From the NCBI GenBank assembly GCA_047967505.1, contig CM106539.1: DNA of 64,000 bases; one strand, 5' to 3'. Both the position numbers and the translations under genes were made by a program. The notes under the pieces are model-generated. The model was not told the DNA's origin, searched no databases, and saw only the letters and a program-made list of their open reading frames with translations. This DNA is from Dipteris shenzhenensis (taxonomy: Eukaryota; Polypodiophyta; Polypodiopsida; Gleicheniales). This document shows, in pieces, positions 1 through 10,617 of the stretch; the stretch's first letter is position 1; each line of letters opens with the position of its first letter.

Positions 1-1029
1 CTTTTCAGACATGGAAAAGGATGCCATGATGCAAATGAAGCAAAAATCCCAAATGCTAGTGCCTACAAGAGAGAATCACACCAAATACCAGGTGCACCTA
101 AATGTGTATGCCACAATAGAGTGAAATATCACCAAAACTCATGTCTTAAAGCATCTGACTCATGTGCATATACTATGCATCCATATGAGTAAATCTGGCC
201 CAAAAGAAAATGCCAACTGCAATGGCAATCCAAAATGCCAATAAGTGCCAAATGACTCAAGTATAAACACCGTCCACTGGCATATGCATTAATAATATCT
301 CATCCAAGAGAGCATAGCACTATCAGTGCATCACCTACAATGTGTCAAAACTGTCCCTCAGCATAAAATAGCATCCATAAAAATAACATCCCACAAGGCA
401 ATTTGGGCCTATCAGCACATCCAATAAGGACCGCAATGCATCCATACAATGTGTCAAAACTGTCCCTCAGCATAAAATAGCATCCATAAAAATAACATCC
501 CACAAGGCAATTTGGGCCTATCAGCACATCCAATAAGGACCGCAATGCATCCAAATGGCCTATAAATCATCCATTGCAACCTAATGCACACCACGAATGA
601 GCGCACACTGTTCAAACTACAACCAGAGTGATTTGCATAAGATATGCTCAAGAAATTATAGTCCCACGGTAATGACCGCTACTGAAAATAGAACCTAAGA
701 TGCCTCAAAACATGGGCGCCATTCATAATCAGACTCAACAAGAAAATTTGCAAATATCTCTCTTTTGCTAGAACTCCAAAATCCCAACCGATGAGTGAGA
801 AATGGGAGTCAACACTTATCCACTGCCATGTGGCATCAATCTAAGGTTTCAAAACCTTAGAATGAAAAATACATAACAGAGAGACGAAATCGAATACACA
901 GAGATCTATAACTCTGAAAATCCTTCACCGAATCACGTAAGAACTAACAGGTAGGGGATTTTGGGCGTCCGAAATGCAATAGGACAGACGGTTTTGGAAA
1001 CCGTGGTCTCAATCACTGGGTCCAACACA
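1..1029. other. Unassigned sequence left of the copia leader
   Basis: No convincing gene is seen on either strand: the longest open stretches are under 70 codons and one is produced by a local tandem duplication. The stretch does not match the array units or the copia pol parts in this window. It abuts copia leader sequence, so it may be more of that element's internal region (minus orientation) or another repeat. Nothing here supports a function. Confidence 0.5.
341..553. repeat. 104-bp tandem duplication, period 109 bp
   Basis: Two almost identical copies, 341-444 and 450-553, both start TGTGTCAAAACTG and end GCAATGCATCCA, with a 5-bp spacer. It is present only once in the window and creates a spurious repeated open frame on the minus strand. 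Confidence 0.85.
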
Positions 1030-1559
1030 CGGACTAAAAAACGTTTTTGGAAACAGAGCTGTTTATAAACTCCACCGGAGTACGAATGATGAGCAACATA
1101 GAAGTTTTAGGACCTCCTGAGTCCACCCGAACTGACAGATCTGCAAATGGTTGCTCCAAACTTAAGTTCCAACACCCGGGCAAAAAAACGCAGAAACTGA
1201 CACAGTGAGTCATAAATCCAATGAAATGATCCCAGATTCAAGAATGAAGGTGCTTCCAAGCTCCTGAAGTGAAGTGGATACCAAAAACAAGCAATAGTTT
1301 CCTCTACAAGTTAATACGGAGTCTCTGTCATCGAACGGAATAGAGAAAAGCTCAAAAAACGACTTTTTCTTTGAAATCACTTAACAGGCTCTCAAAACCA
1401 CTTCGCAAAACCAAAGTGACTTTTCCAAAGGTTCCTCCAAGGTCTCTACACACTCGGATGCAAGTAAAGTCACCCACAAAGCTTCCCACAGAGCTTCTCC
1501 TTCCTTCCACAGAGCTACTGAGCTTCAAGCATTCACGCATGCTCAGCTAGATCACCCAG
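1030..1559 (-). mobile_element. Copia element leader (5' internal region), fragment
   Basis: This segment matches 11,850-12,325 base for base over long stretches. In both places it lies directly downstream, in minus orientation, of a primer-binding site and LTR. It is therefore the untranslated leader between PBS and gag. A 62-codon frame (1,352-1,540) is open in both copies but looks non-coding. About 49 bp around 1,170-1,218 are missing from the second copy. gag and pol are not seen to the left. Confidence 0.7.
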
Positions 1560-1571
1560 GCTCTGATACCA
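1560..1571 (-). other. Primer-binding site (initiator-Met tRNA)
   Basis: On the minus strand this reads TGGTATCAGAGC, the standard plant Ty1/copia primer-binding site complementary to initiator methionine tRNA. It lies 2 bp inside the LTR end CTCTCA. The same motif occurs at 12,326-12,337. Confidence 0.9.
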
Positions 1572-1573
1572 GT

Positions 1574-1741
1574 TGAGAGTTCTCTCAACGGAAGCAAGAA
1601 CAGAAGAGGGAGAGAGAGAAACAGAGAGCCACACAACTTTTGGTGGGTGCAGAACCCTAATCTTCTATTTCATTCATTTATATATGTGTTTGAGTATTGT
1701 ACATAACCGGGGTAAAGGCACAGTGACCTTTAACCCCCATA
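1574..1741 (-). mobile_element. Copia 5' LTR (copy 1), about 168 bp
   Basis: Read on minus, the LTR starts TATGGGGGTTAAAGG (TGTGGGGG in the 3' LTR at 9,295) and ends CTCTCA, followed by AC and the primer-binding site. TATATAAA at 1,677-1,684 (minus) is a likely promoter TATA box. The LTR interrupts the array connector at GTGCAGATG, exactly where the LTR at 12,340-12,507 interrupts it. The two therefore descend from one insertion that was later duplicated with its host unit. Confidence 0.8.
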
Positions 1742-2269
1742 GTGCAGATGTTTGGAGGATGCTAGCACACAGTTGTTATCCATGTCCCCCAACTTGACTT
1801 GCAATATTTCATATTTTGGCACTTGTTGAACTCCCAAACATATTCCGTAAATGGTAATAATACAAGATAAATAATAATAACCAGTAAGTGGCAGTAGTCA
1901 TTCCTTTTAATAAATATAACAAATAGGAGTGACTCGTGAAGAACAAACGGCATATACATATCTTATAGACATATACCGAGCATATAGGACCCTTACCATC
2001 ATCCTTGGAGGTGATACGACTTCTCTGTTGTGTCTTCAACACACGATATTTAGATCGCAGGCCGCATTCTGTCTGGCTCTTGCATTCAGTCTCGAGTATT
2101 TCCAGGTAATAACTCACCTGTGCTCCTTCCATTTTTGAACTTGTACACACTTCTCGGAGTCCTCTAGCTACTTCCTGAACTTGTTCAGTGCTCTTAGTTT
2201 CTTTTTTGTGTGTGCTCCCCTTCCTCTTCTCGTTTAGTCAGTCTTAGAATGGTGAGTATTTTGCTACTC

Positions 2270-3485
2270 AGTGCTAGTCTTTTTTCCTATTCGAGTTTAG
2301 GTTCAGATACTACTTTCCCTTTCCTCCATAGGCCATGCTGATGACTTCTGATATCACTTTCTTCAACCCATATTTCCCATCCAAAGGGATATTTTCATAA
2401 CATTTACCTATATCTGTAGTGAAGACCGATTGGATACTTTGTGGTAATCTCAATTTCACCTCGTATATGGAACTGACAATCCAAAATGCACTCACTGTAA
2501 TGTTAACCTCAATTCAATTTGCTCTTAGAGATCCGTAGATGAATTCATGATGGGATCCAAACATGCTTGTAATGCAAAAGTAATTAATGATGCCAATTCT
2601 CAGAATATACAAACGTGTGCATTAGTAATCCATTTGAAAGTGTTTTTGTGAGATTTGAAGGTAGCCATTACATATGGGAAAGTATGAGAATCCAGAGTAC
2701 TATTCAAATTAAAGTTTTGAATATCTTTGGCCAGTCGGTCTAAGATCTCTAGATTATCCACTCTCACGAAGTCCCTGCTGGATACGCTTAATACATCTTG
2801 GTTGTAAATGAACTTACAAATATATGCTGGAGTTGATGAAGCTGACTTATTTGTAGAAGCAATAAGGAGGGATCTTGTTAGTCTCCTCACTTCCTTCATT
2901 ATAGATGGCATCTTTAAGGGATCCCTACTTCCCACAATGTTTAATTTCTTTCTCTCCGCTAGTTTTTCCAAATAGTTACTGCAAAATAATCCAAATTCCC
3001 TCTCCATTGGGTTCAATATTTCCAACAACTCGGGACTGAGTGTGATCACTTGGTTCCAGATCATATATAACACATTTAGTATCCCACCAATGCTCAACTG
3101 TCTTCTAAGGATATGTCCTAATCCCTTCTTCAAATATTCCTTTAATGTGTTCTCAATCACAATTTCATTATCAATGGTATACACATGTCCCCATTCTATG
3201 AATACTATCCCAGGTTTACACATGTTCCCATCTATGAATACTATCCCAGGTTTACATAGTAAAGATGCTAAATTCTCGGAGAACTGCCAAGCAATGTTAG
3301 TATCTTTTATGGAGTCAATCAAATTATCCATCTTCTAGTGATAGAGAACACCTATAGAAATTTTTTTAATTGAGAACGTTTCAAGTAGAGGGTTATCAAA
3401 TAATGCATGCATGAAGATGCTAGATCTCTTTTCTTTTCTCATCAGAATTCTCTTGCTGTGTGGCAACATCACGATACTTCTCAAA
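2270..3485 (-). pseudogene. RT-like protein, unit 1 (Penelope/RVT-type), degenerate
   Basis: The 243-codon frame 2,600-3,331 covers the N-terminal and fingers part. Motif A, TTDIGKCYENIP with its Asp intact, is in a separate frame (2,310-2,495) after a frameshift near 2,500-2,600. This is the only copy in which the frame stays open across the point where the others carry TAA. The 56-bp GTAAG...ATAG segment is absent and the KPGIVFI coding stretch is repeated twice instead. Motifs B and C are absent because homology ends after the KKD tail and connector follows. Confidence 0.6.
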
Positions 3486-3912
3486 CAAAAAGATTCTTGC
3501 TCTTTGTATCAGTGTATGACATGGTCTTACCCCCTCTCACGACCTTTGACGGCCGTACCTGGGAATCCGAGCTATCCAAATGTACTGAACTCTCTGCCGG
3601 GAGTTACCATTCAATCATCTTATGGGAATAGTGGTCTCGAGGTGAGTAGTATGATGTGCATCCCCGTCCGCTAGTATATCCAATGCGTCCCGTTGATCTC
3701 CCTCTAGCTCGAGATCCATATGCTCTGGTGAGTAGTGTCTGCGGGGAACGTAGCATGAGTTTCCCATATGACATTACTCCTGGTGATGGTTCGGGTAATA
3801 AAGGAGCAAGGGGGTTCTTCTCCAAATTCTTCACAGCTAATAAAACTAGCTCCCTTATGTAGTGAAATGTGAGAGAAGCCTTGCAGAATATAACCATACC
3901 ACTAGCCTTCAT
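3486..3912 (-). pseudogene. Module D, unit 1
   Basis: A 102-codon frame (3,604-3,912) starts MKASGMVIF, with a YYSPRDHYS stretch near its end. The opposite strand is open as well (3,656-3,862). The 48-bp SDSQVRPSKVLRG segment is single here, and about 60 bp between D and the RT region are deleted. No known domain is recognised. Confidence 0.35.
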
Positions 3913-3944
3913 ATTTCAAGAAATCAAGACAATTAGTAACTTCA

Positions 3945-4250
3945 TTTTCTTGTGTTAAGTGTGCTGAAATGCATCAATAAATGGCAATACATCATAAATG
4001 CGTTCATGAATAAAAGGAAGGAGTTGAAGGCAACTTTCAATAGCCTGTTTGGAAAGAATGGTGGCAAGTTGTGCAGCATATACAAAATCCCATAGTCATA
4101 CCGTAAGCTTGCAGTCCCACATTAAAAGGTCCTTGTTCTAACTTGCCTTTTTTGTGGATGGATGCGCGTGAGTTGGCACACTTCTTAACCAAATTTGCTA
4201 ATGACGGTTTTCGAAGATGATACTGGCACACTATATACTACCGGTGGAAT
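3945..4250 (+). pseudogene. Module C, unit 1, antisense to RT
   Basis: Remnant of the frame typified at 37,692-38,009: the KCINKWQYIIHAFMNKRKEL block, the FGKN block and FLWMDARELAHF are recognisable but spread over different frames. Function unknown. Confidence 0.3.
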
Positions 4251-4865
4251 GGATAGATGAATATAATCATCCATCCTATGATATTAGTTGATTTTCTGTT
4301 TACAACTTTTGGCTAATACTGAGAATTTTGGGAGTAGATTGTCCTTTTTATGGGTATACATACCATAAACATGGGATTTTAAGACAACTCAGTGATCTCT
4401 AGCTACTGCTGTGATTATGCAAGTTTTTGGGCAAAACAGTTATTTTTATCTTACGACCTTCCATGAGAACTGATTGTATGGGATTTTGGAAAAAAGAAGG
4501 ACTACTAATGAATGAATTGGGACACCTTGTAGTCCCCTTCCAATTTATATTCAGTTGCTAATATTATGGAATCTTTTCTTCCAGGAAGGCCAATGTAACG
4601 ATTTATAATATTCTATGATCGAGTTGTGTTGTTCCCAATAGGACTTGCGATAAAAGGGACTTTGGAGAATTACATGGGAAAGGGGTGTAATTCTTGCAAT
4701 TACAAACAGTAGATTTGAAATTGTGTAATCAACTAATGAAATGATTGATTCAAAGACTTTAAAGTATATCAAGGATGTTGGATTGAGAAATGATAAAGAG
4801 TAGTAGAAATGTAGGTTGAAACACACAGTAGCCTAACCATTGTGAGGTAAGAAAAATCTCATGAC

Positions 4866-5279
4866 TTATGGTTGGACTTGGCTTTGACTAGCAGCCTCTT
4901 TGTGGCACAAGGATTTGATGGCTCTTGGGTATGTGGGTCTGCTACCCACCCCATCACTTGGATGCCAGGCCATTATGACTATGCTGAATAAAAGAGTACA
5001 TGACAGAATCGTTGCCATATATATGCAGAAAATCAAAGAGCACCCTGAGTCAAATAAACTACTAGCTATGCTACTGTCCATTAATGATTGGTGCAGAATT
5101 TTAGTGATTGGAAAGGGCAATACAGATAAAATTTTGGAGGTGATCAATCGGCTATCTTTGTCTTTGGACCAATTAATGGAGGAAGATAATATTGCTTTGG
5201 TGGAATTTGCAGAGAAGTCTCCTGAAACAATGAGGGACCTCTTCATGTATTCCAATCTCCCTCCCCCAGTAGGACCTTT
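4866..5279 (+). pseudogene. Module A, unit 1, C-terminally truncated
   Basis: Open at 4,900-5,376 (158 codons), but only the first 126 or so residues are module A (SLWHKDLMALGY to SNLPPPVGPLS). At 5,280 the frame runs into connector sequence, giving a chimeric tail. The upstream GTGAG/GTAAGAAAAA donor-like site and the GFD-stop-QASLWHK context are the same as in other copies. Family unknown. Confidence 0.4.
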
Positions 5280-5862
5280 GTCCCACCGAGGTACTCAACG
5301 AATCGTTACTCAGTTGGGCACTCCAGAATTACCGTCCAACCCTCTGTGCCCTACCCATTCATATACAGAGTACTAGCGAATCATAAGGGAACATGAGAAG
5401 GTATGCATGGAGGAGCCCGTTCTAGCAAGCATTACCTGCCTCGCTCCATACGTTAGAGGTGCAATAAAACGAAAGTGATGGATCCGTCAACGAAGTCTCT
5501 CCTTCGTAAACAATGGGGAAGCTCACTCCCATTTGGCTAGCGTATCTTTGCTTTCCCTCCAAGACTAAGCTTTTGCTAGCGGTGCGGCTCAAAATAAGAA
5601 CGTCTCCTATTCTTTTGCTCTTTCAAATAAAACACATGATATTTAGATCGCAGACTGTGTTCTGGCTCTTGCAGTCATTCTCGAGTATTTCCAGGTCATA
5701 ACTCACCTGTGCTCCTTCCATTTTCAAACTTGTACACACTTCTCGGAGTCCTCTAGAACCTCCCTAAACTTGTTCAGTGCTCTCAGTTCCTTTTTTGTGT
5801 GTGATCCCCTTCCTCTTCTCGTTCAATCAGTCTTAGAATGGTGAGTATTTTGCTACCAAGTG

Positions 5863-7117
5863 CTAGTCTTTTTTCCTATTCCAGTTTAGGTTCAGATACC
5901 TCTTTCCCTTTCCTCCATAGGCCATGCTGATGACTTCTGATATCACTTTCTTCAACCCATATTTCCCATCCAAAGGGATATTTTCATAACATTTACTTAT
6001 ATATGTAGTGAAGACCGATTGCATACTTTGTGGTAAATTCAATTTCACCTCATATATGGAACTGACAATCCAAAATGCACTCACTATAATGTTAGCCTCC
6101 AATTCAATTTGCTCTTGGAGATCCCTATATGAATTCATGATGGGATCCAAACATGCTTGTAATGCAAAAGTAATTAATGATGCCAATTCCGAGAATATAC
6201 AAAGGTGTGCATTAGTAATCCATCTGAAAGCGTTTTTGTGAGCTTTGAAAGTAGCCATTAGATATGGGAAAGTATGAGAATCCAGAGTGCTATTCAATTT
6301 AAAGTTTTGAATATTTTTGACCAGTCGGTCTAAGATGTCTGGGTTATCCACTGTCGCGAAGTCCCTGCTAGATACCCTTAATACTGCTTGGTTGTAAATG
6401 AACTTCTTACAAATATATGCTGGAGTCGACGAAGTTGACTTATCGGTAGAAGCAATAAGGAGGGATCTTGTTAGTCTCCTCACTTCCTTCATTACAGATG
6501 GCGTCTTTAAGGGATCCCTACTTCCCACAATGTTTAGTTTCCTTCTCCCCTCTAGTTTTGCCAAATAGTTACTACAAAATAATCCAAATTCCCTCTCCAT
6601 TGGGTTCAATATTTCCAACAACTCGGGACTGAGCGTGATTACTTGGTTCCAGATCATATATAACACATTTAGTGTCCCACCAATGCTCAACTATTTTCTA
6701 AGGATATGTCCTAATGCCTTCTTCAAATATTCCTTTAATGTGTTCTCAATCACAATTTCATTATCAATGGTACACACATGTCCCGATTCTATGTTAATGA
6801 ATTTTGTAAAAGTACTATTTTCAGACCGACACATAATCTCTTACCTATCTATGAATACTATCCCAGGTTTACATAGTAAAGATGCTAAATTCTCAGAGAA
6901 CTGCCCAGCAATGTTAGTATCTTTTATGGAGTCAATCACATTATCCAACTTCTAGTGATAGAGAATGTCTATAGAAAGTTTTTTAATTGAGAACGTTTCA
7001 AGTAGAGGGTTATCAAATAATGCATGCATGAAGATGCTAGATTTCTTTTCTTTACTCATCAGAATTCTCCTGTTGTGTGGCAACAGCACGATACTTCTCA
7101 ATCAAACATCACATACC
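5863..7117 (-). pseudogene. RT-like protein, unit 2; longest uninterrupted core (275 codons, 5,863-6,690)
   Basis: Best copy for reading the domain. Residues numbered from MSIGG: an N-terminal helical part 1-75; STDK at 81-84 followed by PAYICKKFIY (RT motif 1/T region, compare the ADKG block of Penelope-like RTs); FPY...K.HK..FRWITNA at 141-161 (motif 2, fingers); WIVSSIYEV at 207-215; and motif A at 227-239. Motif A here reads FTTYISKCYENIP, so the catalytic Asp of the other copies (DIGKCYENIP) is Tyr and the enzyme would be dead. Upstream, CAG has become TAG just before MSIGG (minus strand, about 6,691), and the shared TAA lies further upstream. The frame ends LNWNRKKD. No YxDD follows. 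The motif order fits Penelope, RVT or TERT-type RTs; that assignment is inference and needs a profile search. Confidence 0.65.
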
Positions 7118-7126
7118 TGCCATCAA

Positions 7127-7585
7127 TCAATCCTTGTCATCATAGAGCAAATGTTGTACATGAAGATTCTTGTTCTTTATATCAATGTATGACATGGTCT
7201 TACTCCCTCTCAAGACCTTTGATGGCCGTACCTGGAAATCCGAGCTATCCAAATGTACTGAACTCTCCGCCGGGGGTCGCCATTCAATCCACTTACGGGA
7301 ATAGTGGTCTCTAGGTGAGTAGTATGATGTGCATCCCCATCCCCTGGTATATCCGATGCATCCCGCTGATCTCCCTCTAGCTCGAGATGCATATGCTCTA
7401 GCAGGTAGTGTCTCTGGGGACCGTAGCATGAGTTCCCCATATGACATTACTCCTGGTGATGGTTGGGGTAATAAAGGAGGAAGGGTGTTCTTCTCCAGAT
7501 TCTTCATAGCTAATAAAACTAGCTCCCTTATGTAGTGAAGTGTGAGAGAAGCCTTGCAGAATATAACTATACCACTAGCCTTCAT
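7127..7585 (-). pseudogene. Module D, unit 2; longest copy (152 codons)
   Basis: The frame starts MKASGIVIF and runs through TLHYIRELVLLAMKNLEKN, a Pro-rich LLPQPSPG, a basic SRARGRSAG, the YYSPRDHYS block and SDFQVRPSKVLRG, ending HLLYDDKD. The opposite strand is also open over 7,210-7,535, so coding sense is not certain. It lies 5' of the RT frame in the same sense and may be a former N-terminal exon. No known domain is recognised. Confidence 0.4.
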
Positions 7586-7619
7586 ATTTCAAGAAATCAA
7601 GACAATTAGTAACTTCATT

Positions 7620-7945
7620 TTCTTGTGTTAACTGTGCTAAAATGCATCCATAAATGGCAATACATCATACGTGCCTTCATGAATAAAAGGAAGGACTTGA
7701 AGGCAGCTTTCAATAGCCTATTTGCTAAGAATGCTGGCAAATTGTGCAACATATACCAAATCCCATGGTCGTACCATAAGCCTGCAGTCCCACATTAAAA
7801 GGTCCTTGTTCTAACTTGCCTTTTTTGTGGATGGATGTGCGTGAGTTGGCAAACTTCTCAACCAAATTTGCTGATGAAGGTTTCTGAAGACGATACTTGC
7901 ACACTATATACGACCGACGGAATGGATAGATGCATATAATCATCC
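7620..7945 (+). pseudogene. Module C, unit 2, antisense to RT
   Basis: Degenerate match to the type copy at 37,692-38,009; the frame is broken several times. Unknown function. Confidence 0.3.
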
Positions 7946-8540
7946 ATCCTATGATATTAGTTGATAATCTGTTTACAACTTTTGGCTAATACTGAGAATT
8001 TCGGGAGTAGATTGTCCTTTCTATGGGTATACATAACATAAACATGGGATTTTGAGACAACTCAGTGATCTCTAGCTACTGCTGTGATTATGCAAGTTTT
8101 TGGGCAGAACAATAATTTTTATCTTACCACCTTCCATGAGAACTGATTGTATGGAATTTTTTGGAAAAAAGAAGGACTGCTAATGAATGAATTGGGACAC
8201 CTTATAGTCCCCTTCCAATTTATATTGAGTTGCTAATATTACGGAATCTTTACTTCTAGCAAGGCCAATGTAATGATTTATAATATTATCTGATCTATTT
8301 ATGTGGGGAACAATAGGACTTGGGATTTAAGGGACTTTGGAGAATTACATGGGAAAGGGGTGTAATTCTTGTAATTACAAACAATAGATTTGAAGTTGTT
8401 TAATGAACTAATGAAATGATTGATTCAAAGACTTTAAAGTATATCAAGGATGTTGGATTGAGATATGATAAAGAGTAGTAGAAATGTAGGTTGAAACACA
8501 CACTAGGCTAACCATTGTAAGGTAAGAGAAACCTCATGAC

Positions 8541-9072
8541 TAATGGTTGGACTTGGCTTTGACTAGCAGGCCTCTTTGTGGCACAAGGATTTGGTAGCTC
8601 TTGGGTATGTGGGTCCACTACCCGCCCCATCACTTGGATGCCAGGCCATTATGACTATGCTGAATAAAAGAGTCCATGATAGAATCATTGCCATAGATAT
8701 TCAGGAAATCAAAGAGCACCCTGAGTCAAATAAACTACTGGTTATGCTACTGTCCATCAATGATTGGTGTAGAATTTTAGTGATTGGAAAGGGCAATACA
8801 GATAAAATTTTGGAGGTGATCAATCAGCTATCTTTGTCTTTGGACCAATTAATGCCTCGAGGAAGATAATATTACTTTGGTGGAATTTGCAGAGAAGTCT
8901 CCTGAAACAATGAGGGACCTCTTCATGTATTCCAATCTCCCTCCCTCAGCAGGACCTTTGTCCCTGGATAGTTTGGGCCATAAATGGTTTCCTTTACCAA
9001 AAGGGTCCTCGGCATAGTTTCTGTGATGTTGAGGGTCTATCAGAGGATGTACAAGAGACAATATTCTCAGAT
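8541..9072 (+). pseudogene. Module A, unit 2, frameshifted
   Basis: Open from WHKDLVALGY at 8,576 to 8,869. An insertion near 8,854 (ATGCCTCGAGGAAG where others have ATGGAGGAAG) shifts the frame. A further deletion near 9,012 removes the SSSNTTQ region. Sequence ends at CAACTCATGC, where copia begins. Confidence 0.4.
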
Positions 9073-9170
9073 CAACTCATGCACTAGATATAGCCTCCTT
9101 GCTACCCTCTGTGGCTGCAACATACTCAGCCTCTATGGTAGACAAAGCAATGCACTTCTGATGCATCTTT
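9073..9170 (-). mobile_element. Stray copia RNase H fragment
   Basis: On minus this encodes IALSTIEAEYVAATEGSKEA, the RNase H stretch also seen at 9,620-9,685. It retains the ATEGS codons that the main copy has lost by a 16-nt deletion. It therefore comes from a different, more complete element copy or from an earlier state of this one. Confidence 0.7.
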
Positions 9171-9186
9171 TGATGGTTTGAGCTTC

Positions 9187-9295
9187 GAGTTTTGGTGGGT
9201 GCAGGACACCCTAATCTTCTTTTTCATTCATTTATATATGTGTTTGAGTATTGTACATAACCAAGGTAAAGGCACTGTGACCTTTAACCCCCACA
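9187..9295 (-). mobile_element. Copia 3' LTR, truncated
   Basis: Begins TGTGGGGGTTAAAGG on minus, directly after the polypurine tract, and matches the first 105 or so bases of the 5' LTR at 12,340-12,507. The rest is missing. Confidence 0.8.
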
Positions 9296-9306
9296 ACCTC
9301 CCACTT
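9296..9306 (-). other. Polypurine tract
   Basis: Minus strand AAGTGGGAGGT immediately before the 3' LTR start; the usual plus-strand priming site form of plant copia elements. Confidence 0.75.
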
Positions 9307-9399
9307 AAAGGACAATGTGCCTTTAAGGGAGAAGAACCAGTGAGCATACTATCCAATGCCCATCAATACATGACAATACTTAAAATGCTAACTAGGTAG

Positions 9400-10617
9400 A
9401 CTCTTCGTCAGCATATCTGCAGGGTTATCATCTGTATGAACCTTGACAAGCTCTATCTACTTGTCCTCAAGTACTCCCTGATGAAATGGTACCTGATCTC
9501 AATGTGTTTGGACTTTGCATGAAAGACCAGATTCCTTGCTAGCTGAATAGCACTCATGGAATCACTATGCAATGTCGGTACACCTGTATGAATCCCCAAA
9601 TCTCCCAGTAGCCGATCAAGCCATATAGCCTCCTTGCAACATACTCAGCCTCTATGGTAGACAAAGCAATACACTTGTGTGCACGAGACATCCACGACAC
9701 TGCACCACCTACAAAGGTGAACACATAACTAGAAGTGGATCTCCTACTATCCACATGCCTTGCATAGTCTGAATCTGTGTACCCAAGTACACGCATGTCT
9801 CCTCTACCAAAGCAGATGCACATCTCCTTGGTACCCTTCATGTATCTCATGATGCACTTAACTACCTCCCAATGCCTCTTTCCTAAATTAGCCATATACC
9901 GGCTAACAACTCCCACTGCAAATGCAATGTTTGGTCTAGTAGCTATCATAGCATACATAAGACTCGCAACTGCTAATGCATAAGGAACCTTGGCCATCAT
10001 GGCACTTTCCTCATCTGATTCGGGACTATCTGTATGACTCACTTTCACATATGGAGGCAATGGAGTACTCACTGCCTTCCCCCTCTCCATATTGAAATGC
10101 TGCAATACTTTTGTAGCATACTCTTTTTATGAAAGCCAAAGGAGTTTCCTACTCCGATCACGCGTGATGCGCATACCAAGAATATGACTTGCAAGTCCGG
10201 AATCCTTCATATCAAAGGCCTTATGCAACTTGGCCTTTAATGCATCTAGCTCATAAGTATTCTTGCTAGCCAATAGCATATCATCCACATATAGTGCCAA
10301 GATTATCAGGCTATTATCCTTAGCCCTTTTAATGTAGAGGCAGTGATCAATTTCACTCCTTCTAAAACCCTGGGACCGAATGAAAGCATCAAACTTCTGA
10401 TACCATTCTCTAGGCACTTGCTTAAGACCATAGAGACTCTTCTTCAGATTGCAAACTAAATGCTCTTTGCCCTTTTCTTCAAAGCCTTCCGGCTGCACCA
10501 TATAAATTTCCTCATGCAAATCCCCATGCAAGAAAGCTGTCTTGACATCCATCTGCATAAGCTTCATATCCTCTGATGCCACTAGTCCAAGCATGCATCT
10601 AAGTGTGGTCATCTTCA
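9400..10617 (-). pseudogene. Copia pol: RT palm and RNase H
   Basis: Reading from 10,612 down, the copia RT is plain: MQMDVKTAFLHGDL (motif A), KKSLYGLKQVPREW (motif B) and LALYVDDMLLASKN (motif C, catalytic Asp pair intact). After a frame change near 10,110-10,127, the RNase H domain continues with TRPNIAFAVG, YTDSDYARHVDSRRSTS and ALSTIEAEYVA. A 16-nt deletion near 9,640 then shifts the frame. The C-terminal part (LHSDSMSAIQLARN, KHIEIRYHFIRE) is still legible in another frame to about 9,405. A 187-codon open frame begins inside the neighbouring transposon (10,690), so its first 25 or so residues are not pol. Confidence 0.9.

Larger units (their letters stand above)
1742..5279 (-). repeat. 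Array unit 1 (RT on minus)
   Basis: Connector G is at 1,742-2,270, shortened by a deletion near 2,040. RT-like region 2,270-3,485, module D 3,486-3,912, C 3,945-4,250, AT-rich spacer B 4,251-4,865, module A 4,866-5,279. The A-to-connector junction at 5,279/5,280 deletes the end of A and the adjoining half of the connector. The single-copy 48-bp segment in D places this unit in the older group with units 2, 3 and 6. B contains no gene. Confidence 0.8.
5280..9072 (-). repeat. Array unit 2 (RT on minus)
   Basis: Partial connector 5,280-5,862, RT-like 5,863-7,117, D 7,127-7,585, C 7,620-7,945, AT-rich spacer 7,946-8,540 with no gene, A 8,541-9,072. It ends at 9,072/9,073, where module A runs into copia RNase H sequence, so the left target flank of the copia insertion has been lost. 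Confidence 0.8.

Noticed and set aside
1352-1540. Copia leader frame (62 codons) as a possible gag start
   Set aside because: Open in both leader copies but short, with no gag features, and it lies between PBS and the expected gag.
5000-5300. Module A as an armadillo or HEAT-like repeat protein
   Set aside because: The helical look is suggestive but no repeat periodicity or signature residues could be aligned by eye.
5275-5376. C-terminal 33 residues of the 158-codon frame at 4,900-5,376
   Set aside because: These come from connector sequence after a deletion and do not occur in other module A copies.
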